Shown here in pieces: positions 60,545-64,000 of a DNA stretch of 64,000 nt. Position 1 is the stretch's first letter. Every line of letters begins with the position of its first letter. The translations under genes and the position numbers were made by a program. The stretch comes from JANPPS01 sp965246835. GTDB taxonomy: Bacteria; Pseudomonadota; Alphaproteobacteria; Acetobacterales; Acetobacteraceae. Under the pieces are notes generated by a model. The model did not search any database. It saw only the letters and a program-made list of their open reading frames with translations, and was not told where the DNA came from. Where the stretch lies: contig CBDFFQ010000002.1 in assembly GCA_965246835.1 (NCBI GenBank), forward strand, positions 496,001 to 560,000. Reading direction: 5' to 3'.

Positions 60545-60972
60545 CGCCGTACCGCTTGAGTTTGCGGGTTTATTTCGAGGACACCGACGCGGGCGGCGTC
60601 ATGTATCACGCGCGCTACCTCGCCTTCGCCGAGCGCGCCCGAACCGAAGCCCTGCGTGAAGCGGGGGTCCCGCATGCCGAGCTCGTGCGCGACCACGGCC
60701 TGTTCTTCGTGGTGCGGCGCGCGCAAATGGACTATCTGCGGCCCGCCCGGCTGGACGATCTCGTGGAGGTCATCACGGGGCCGTGGGTCCTCCGGGCCGC
60801 GAGCGTAGAGGTGCAGCAGCTTTTCGCGGTGAACGGTCATGAGATCGCCACGTTGCGGATCATGCTGGCCACCATACGCGCCACCGACGGCCGCCCGGCG
60901 CGCATTCCGGAGCGGTGGCGGGTGGCGCTCGGTGGGAATGAAGGAGACCAGAGTTTTGAACCCAGCGGTTGA
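60541..60972 (+). CDS. ybgC: Tol-Pal system-associated acyl-CoA thioesterase YbgC
   Basis: A 143-residue hotdog-fold thioesterase. RVYFEDTDAGGVMYHARYLAFAERARTEAL carries the catalytic Asp-Tyr motif of the 4-hydroxybenzoyl-CoA/YbgC group. It hydrolyses short acyl-CoA or acyl-ACP species and interacts with phospholipid-synthesis enzymes. The ATG overlaps the ruvB stop (ATGA). Its end overlaps the tolQ start by 17 bp, so it belongs to the tol operon. Confidence 0.92.
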   Translation: MTPYRLSLRVYFEDTDAGGVMYHARYLAFAERARTEALREAGVPHAELVRDHGLFFVVRRAQMDYLRPARLDDLVEVITGPWVLRAASVEVQQLFAVNGHEIATLRIMLATIRATDGRPARIPERWRVALGGNEGDQSFEPSG

Positions 60973-61672
60973 AGCGACCAACCTGGCGGCGGCGGGCGGC
61001 GATCTGTCGTTGCTGGCGCTGTTCCTGCAGGCGGGCTGGGTGGTGAAGGGGGTGATGATCCTTTTGCTGGCCGCGAGCGTGTGGGTGTGGGCGATCGTGT
61101 TCGAGAAGGTGACCACGTTGCGCCGGGCCAACCGGGCGGCGGATGCGTTCGAAGACCGGTTCTGGTCCGGCGGCAGCCTCGATGACCTCTATGAGGAGGA
61201 GGGCCAGCGCCCGACGCATCCGGTCGCGGCCGTGTTCGGCGCCGCGATGGGCGAATGGAAGCGCAGCGCCCGCGTGGTGGGCGCCGACATGACGCGCGGC
61301 AGCGTGCGGGACCGGGTGGATCGCACCATCTCGGTCACGGTGCAGCGGGAGATGGACCGGATGGAGCGCTGGATGGTCTTTTTGGCCTCCGTCGGCAGCA
61401 CCGCGCCGTTCATCGGGCTGTTCGGCACCGTGTGGGGCATCATGACCAGCTTCTCCGCCATCGCCACCAGCCGGAACACCAACCTCAGCGTGGTGGCGCC
61501 CGGCATTGCGGAGGCGCTGTTCGCGACCGCGATCGGCCTCGTGGCGGCGATCCCGGCCGTCTTGGCCTACAACAAGATCAGCACCGACCTGTCGCGCTTC
61601 GCCTCGCGGATGGAGGGCTTCGGCTCCGAGTTCGGCGCCATCCTGTCGCGGCAGAGCGAAGAGCGCGTCTGA
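60956..61672 (+). CDS. tolQ: Tol-Pal system proton-channel subunit TolQ
   Basis: A 238-residue inner-membrane protein with three helices: VKGVMILLLAASVWVWAIVF, then FLASVGSTAPFIGLFGTVWGIM and GIAEALFATAIGLVAAIPAVLAY. The conserved T and GLFGTVWG motifs mark TolQ/ExbB. TolQ with TolR forms the proton-driven motor. The likely start is TTG 60956 because AAGGAG lies 9 bp upstream; an ATG at 60938 is possible but has a poor site. Confidence 0.94.
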   Translation: MNPAVEATNLAAAGGDLSLLALFLQAGWVVKGVMILLLAASVWVWAIVFEKVTTLRRANRAADAFEDRFWSGGSLDDLYEEEGQRPTHPVAAVFGAAMGEWKRSARVVGADMTRGSVRDRVDRTISVTVQREMDRMERWMVFLASVGSTAPFIGLFGTVWGIMTSFSAIATSRNTNLSVVAPGIAEALFATAIGLVAAIPAVLAYNKISTDLSRFASRMEGFGSEFGAILSRQSEERV

Positions 61673-62163
61673 TGGCGATGAGCGGGTCCGGCAAGTATGG
61701 GCGGGGGCGGTATAGGCCGCTGGCGGAGATCAACGTCACGCCGTTGGTGGACGTGATGCTGGTGCTGCTGATCGTGTTCATGGTGGCGGCGCCGTTGATG
61801 ACCTCCGGCGTGAACGTCGATTTGCCCAAGACCAGCGCGGCACCGCTGAGCCAGGATAGCGAGCCGCTGACGGTGTCGGTCAATGCGGAGGGAAAGATCT
61901 TCCTGCAGGAGACCGAGGCCGCGTTGCCGGAGCTGGTCACCAAGCTGCAGGCGATCGCCCAGAACAAGCCGGACCGCCGGATCTTCGTGCGCGGAGACAA
62001 GGCGCTGCCGTATGGCCGGATCATGGAGGTGATGGCGACCATCACCCAGGGCGGCTTCACGAAGGTGGCGCTGCTGGCCGAGCAATCCGGCGGCCCCGCC
62101 CCCGCCCGCGCGCCGGGCCAGCCCGCCGCGACCGCCCCCGCCCGCAGGCCAGGCCGGGGATAG
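61672..62163 (+). CDS. tolR: Tol-Pal system motor protein TolR
   Basis: A 163-residue single-pass protein of the ExbD/TolR family. EINVTPLVDVMLVLLIVFMVAAPLMT is the transmembrane helix with the proton-carrying Asp. The periplasmic domain ends with GFTKVALLAEQSG. The last 20 residues are a proline/alanine/arginine tail unusual for the family. TGATG overlap with tolQ. Confidence 0.94.
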   Translation: MAMSGSGKYGRGRYRPLAEINVTPLVDVMLVLLIVFMVAAPLMTSGVNVDLPKTSAAPLSQDSEPLTVSVNAEGKIFLQETEAALPELVTKLQAIAQNKPDRRIFVRGDKALPYGRIMEVMATITQGGFTKVALLAEQSGGPAPARAPGQPAATAPARRPGRG

Positions 62164-62181
62164 CGATGCCAGCCTACTTCC

Positions 62182-62205
62182 CCCTCTCCCGCTGGCGGGA
62201 GAGGG
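62182..62205. repeat. Palindromic GGGAGAGGG-type repeat after tolR
   Basis: The same 11-bp stem as at 42056, followed by CCGGGGTGAGGGTGG. It faces the copy at 62266 in opposite orientation. Confidence 0.85.
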
Positions 62206-62265
62206 CCGGGGTGAGGGTGGAACAACCGGCGCAGGCCATTCCACGTCGCCCCACCCTCACCCCAA

Positions 62266-62289
62266 CCCTCTCCCGCCAGCGGGAGAGGG
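62266..62289. repeat. Palindromic GGGAGAGGG-type repeat before the tolA-like gene
   Basis: The same 11-bp stem, preceded by CACCCTCACCCCAA. It ends 17 bp before the tolA-like start. With the copy at 62182 it makes an inverted pair in the tolR-tolA gap. Confidence 0.85.
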
Positions 62290-62306
62290 GGTAAAGCCGG
62301 CATAGT

Positions 62307-63305
62307 ATGTCCCCCCTCCTCAATCGCGGCGGCGCCCTTTCATTTGCCCTCCACGCCATCGCGCTCCTGGCGCTGATCCTGGTGCTGCCGAACCGCGCGC
62401 ATGACGACGCGCCGCCCGAGAGCGTGGTGAGCGTCGAGTTCGAAGGCCCGGCCACGCCCGTCCAGCGCGCGCAAACGCCCGCCCCGACGCCCGCCCCGGC
62501 GCCCGCGCCTACGCCATCCCCGGCGCCGCCGAACCCGGACCAGCCGCGGCCGGCCCCACCCGCGCCTCCGCCGCCACCCCCGCCGCCGCCGCCGCCCCCA
62601 CCGCCGGCGCCTCCGGCCCCGCCGCCGCCGCCCACCCCGGCCGCACCGGCGCCGCCTGTGCCGTTGACCCCGGCGCCGGTGCCGATCCCGCAGCCGCCGC
62701 CATCGCCCACCCCGTCGCCGCGACCGCCTGTGCCGCGTCCGTCCCCGCCCACGCCGCCCACCCCGGCGCCGCCCCTACCACCCGCTCCCCGGCCTGCGCC
62801 GCCTACGCCCGCACCTGCGGCGCCGACGCCCAGCACGACCAACCAGCCGAACGTCACCCGCAACCCATCCCCCGATAGCCGCACGCTGGAGAACACGCTG
62901 GAGCGCCTGCGCGCCCTGCAGGCCACGCGCGAACCGCCCCGCGCACCCACGAACCCGCCCCGCGGCGGCGCCCCCGGTGGTGGCAGCCCGACCGGTGCCG
63001 ACAACGCCCTGCTCTCCGCCGCCACGCGCGGCGCCATCGGGGACCGCTTGCGCGAATGCTGGACTGCGGACACCTTGGCGCAGGGGTTCGACCGGCAATC
63101 CGTGCGGCTTGTCGTGACCACCGACGCGAGTGGCGTGATCCGCCAGGTCGATTTCTCGCCGCTGGATGCCGGGCGCACCGGGGTCGCCCGTGCCTTCGCC
63201 GAACGGGCCCGGCGCGCCGCGCTCGACGCCCAATGCGCGCAGCTCCCGCTGCCGCCATCCATGAAAGGCCAGAACCATACTTTTGAAATCACGTTCAGGC
63301 CCTGA
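62307..63305 (+). CDS. tolA: TolA/TonB-like energy transducer with proline-rich spacer
   Basis: A 332-residue protein. One N-terminal helix (FALHAIALLALILVLPNR) is followed by a long spacer of about 190 residues rich in Pro-Ala (PTPAPAPAPTPSP and poly-proline runs), then a small C-terminal domain that resembles the TonB/TolA end (DRLRECWTADTLAQGFDRQSVRLVVTTD). Standard TolA has a helical Ala/Lys/Glu-rich spacer, so this one has a TonB-like proline spacer in the tolA position. It couples the TolQR motor to the outer membrane. The gene symbol rests on position. Confidence 0.85.
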   Translation: MSPLLNRGGALSFALHAIALLALILVLPNRAHDDAPPESVVSVEFEGPATPVQRAQTPAPTPAPAPAPTPSPAPPNPDQPRPAPPAPPPPPPPPPPPPPPAPPAPPPPPTPAAPAPPVPLTPAPVPIPQPPPSPTPSPRPPVPRPSPPTPPTPAPPLPPAPRPAPPTPAPAAPTPSTTNQPNVTRNPSPDSRTLENTLERLRALQATREPPRAPTNPPRGGAPGGGSPTGADNALLSAATRGAIGDRLRECWTADTLAQGFDRQSVRLVVTTDASGVIRQVDFSPLDAGRTGVARAFAERARRAALDAQCAQLPLPPSMKGQNHTFEITFRP

Positions 63306-63316
63306 GGAGACCTTTC

Positions 63317-63415
63317 ATGCATGACTTCCTGATGCACCGCCGCGCGCTGCTGGCCGGTGCCGCCGTGACCGCGATGCCGCTTGCCGCCGCCGCCCAGAGC
63401 GTGGGGGACGGCAAC
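63317..63415 (+). pseudogene. tolB: tolB, first 33 codons only
   Basis: ATG 63317, with AGGAGACC upstream, starts MHDFLMHRRALLAGAAVTAM and runs through the leader AAAQSVGDGN, the N-terminus of alphaproteobacterial TolB with its Tat-type signal. After codon 33 the sequence has no TolB character. tolB normally follows tolA and is followed by pal; neither the TolB beta-propeller nor pal appears. The frame itself stays open to the window end through the unrelated sequence that follows. Confidence 0.75.
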
Positions 63416-63416
63416 A

Positions 63417-64000
63417 AGCAGACAGTTGCTGATGCGCCAGGGAAAGTTACGCGCCGAGGACATTCCGACCGTCAGTGCCGCGCAGAAGTCAGGAGAAATT
63501 CGTTTTGGGCGAGGCTGCGATTATCTCTCGGACTGGTCTCTCAGATCGATGTGCAGAGGGCGTTGTCGCGACAATTTGCATTTCCGTCAGTGCATATCGG
63601 CGAAAGTGGTTTCGATCCGCAGGTTTATACGGCTTACAACCCCGGCGGTGCGGCTCGGAAGCCATCAGGGTCTGCGCGCAGATCTGGTTCTGCGCTGGTT
63701 CAACGACAAGCCGGTCAAGCTTGCGTCTTGAGCGCACGAGCCGGTGAAGGAGCTACTTCCGTTGCCGCCAATCTCGCTGTTGCATTTGCGCAGCTGGGCG
63801 AACGGACCTTGCTGGTGGATGCCAATTTCCGCGATCCCAATCGGCATTGTGAATTGTTCGGCCTGTCCGGGCGATCCGTTCTTGGATTGTCGAATGTGCT
63901 TTCCGGCCGCTGCTCTATGAAGCAGGCCCTGATAGCGGCCAATCCGTTTTCAACGCTGCAGTTGTTGAGCGCAGGAGCTCCGCCGCCAAATCCTCAGGAA
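63417..64000 (+). pseudogene. EpsG-type polysaccharide-chain-length tyrosine kinase gene, frameshifted, continues past the window
   Basis: Pieces of one protein family appear in turn in three frames: QLLMRQGKLRAEDIPTVSAAQ (63423), GLVSQIDVQRALSRQFAFPS (63530), ADLVLRWFNDKPVKLAS (63678) and SARAGEGATSVAANLAVAFA then TLLVDANFRDP (63733 on). In order they make an EpsG / chain-length-determinant tyrosine kinase. About five one-base insertions or deletions separate them (near 63508, 63523, 63651, 63672 and 63727). The P-loop reads GEGATS, without the usual lysine. BY-kinases steer exopolysaccharide polymerisation. Its 5' end is fused to tolB. The gene runs off the window end. Confidence 0.7.

Overview
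The window is high-GC chromosomal DNA from an alphaproteobacterium, most likely a member of the Acetobacteraceae (Rhodospirillales). This placement is inferred from gene style and order: glcB malate synthase G, serine-glyoxylate aminotransferase, imuAB behind a GTTC-N7-GTTC LexA box, ruvCAB-ybgC-tolQR, a bifunctional GNAT/Nudix protein, and the palindromic CCCTCTCCC...GGGAGAGGG repeats. Genes are packed tightly, with many 1-8 bp overlaps and GTG, TTG or even CTG starts.

Layout. 1-7.6 kb: a catabolic block with the end of a FAD oxidoreductase, an RraA-type aldolase, an intradiol dioxygenase, cytochrome b561, a 2-hydroxyacid dehydrogenase, a class II aldolase, two oligopeptide-type ABC ATPases and an iron alcohol dehydrogenase. 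7.6-10.9 kb: a GGDEF-EAL sensor paired with a PstS-like binding protein. 11-16 kb: FAH-family hydrolase, serine-glyoxylate aminotransferase, malate synthase G and a PNPOx-like protein; several of these handle glyoxylate or related C2/C3 acids. 16-20.4 kb: SOS-controlled imuA-imuB, then an NrfD/ferredoxin membrane module with no catalytic subunit here.

20.47-30.04 kb is an integrated element inserted at the 3' end of a tRNA-Gln(CTG) gene. It has 26-bp direct repeats at both ends, a tyrosine integrase next to the tRNA, and paired TCGTATCAC sites near each end. Its cargo is a serine recombinase, a protein with family-A-polymerase-like palm motifs, an AT-rich gene of unknown function, an IS256-type insertion that splits a small gene, an HNH-like protein, a lipoprotein and a small membrane protein.

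30-43.7 kb is housekeeping and metabolism: ppx/gppA, rlmE, guaB, a HAD dehalogenase, an RsmB-like methyltransferase, GNAT, an alkaline-phosphatase-superfamily protein, a SAM methyltransferase, RidA, a molybdopterin-binding dehydrogenase subunit, MepA, an SDR and a DUF2237 protein. 43.6-48.6 kb is a minus-strand operon of six overlapping genes (alpha/beta hydrolase, RidA, SGNH hydrolase, mesaconyl-CoA-hydratase-like protein, EamA exporter, MBL hydrolase). 48.8-55.2 kb carries GNAT-Nudix, fusA, an IS4-type element flanked by long inverted repeats, and guaA. 55.2-57.4 kb is an AT-rich OLD-family nuclease beside a FitA-like antitoxin whose PIN toxin is cut to a stub.

57.5-63.3 kb is the conserved yebC-ruvC-ruvA-ruvB-ybgC-tolQ-tolR-tolA/tonB run. 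It ends abruptly: the expected tolB stops after about 33 codons and runs into a frameshifted EpsG-type tyrosine-kinase gene. That is a rearrangement, a decayed junction or an assembly fault.

No CRISPR array or rRNA gene was seen. All functions are read from sequence motifs by eye; no database search was run.
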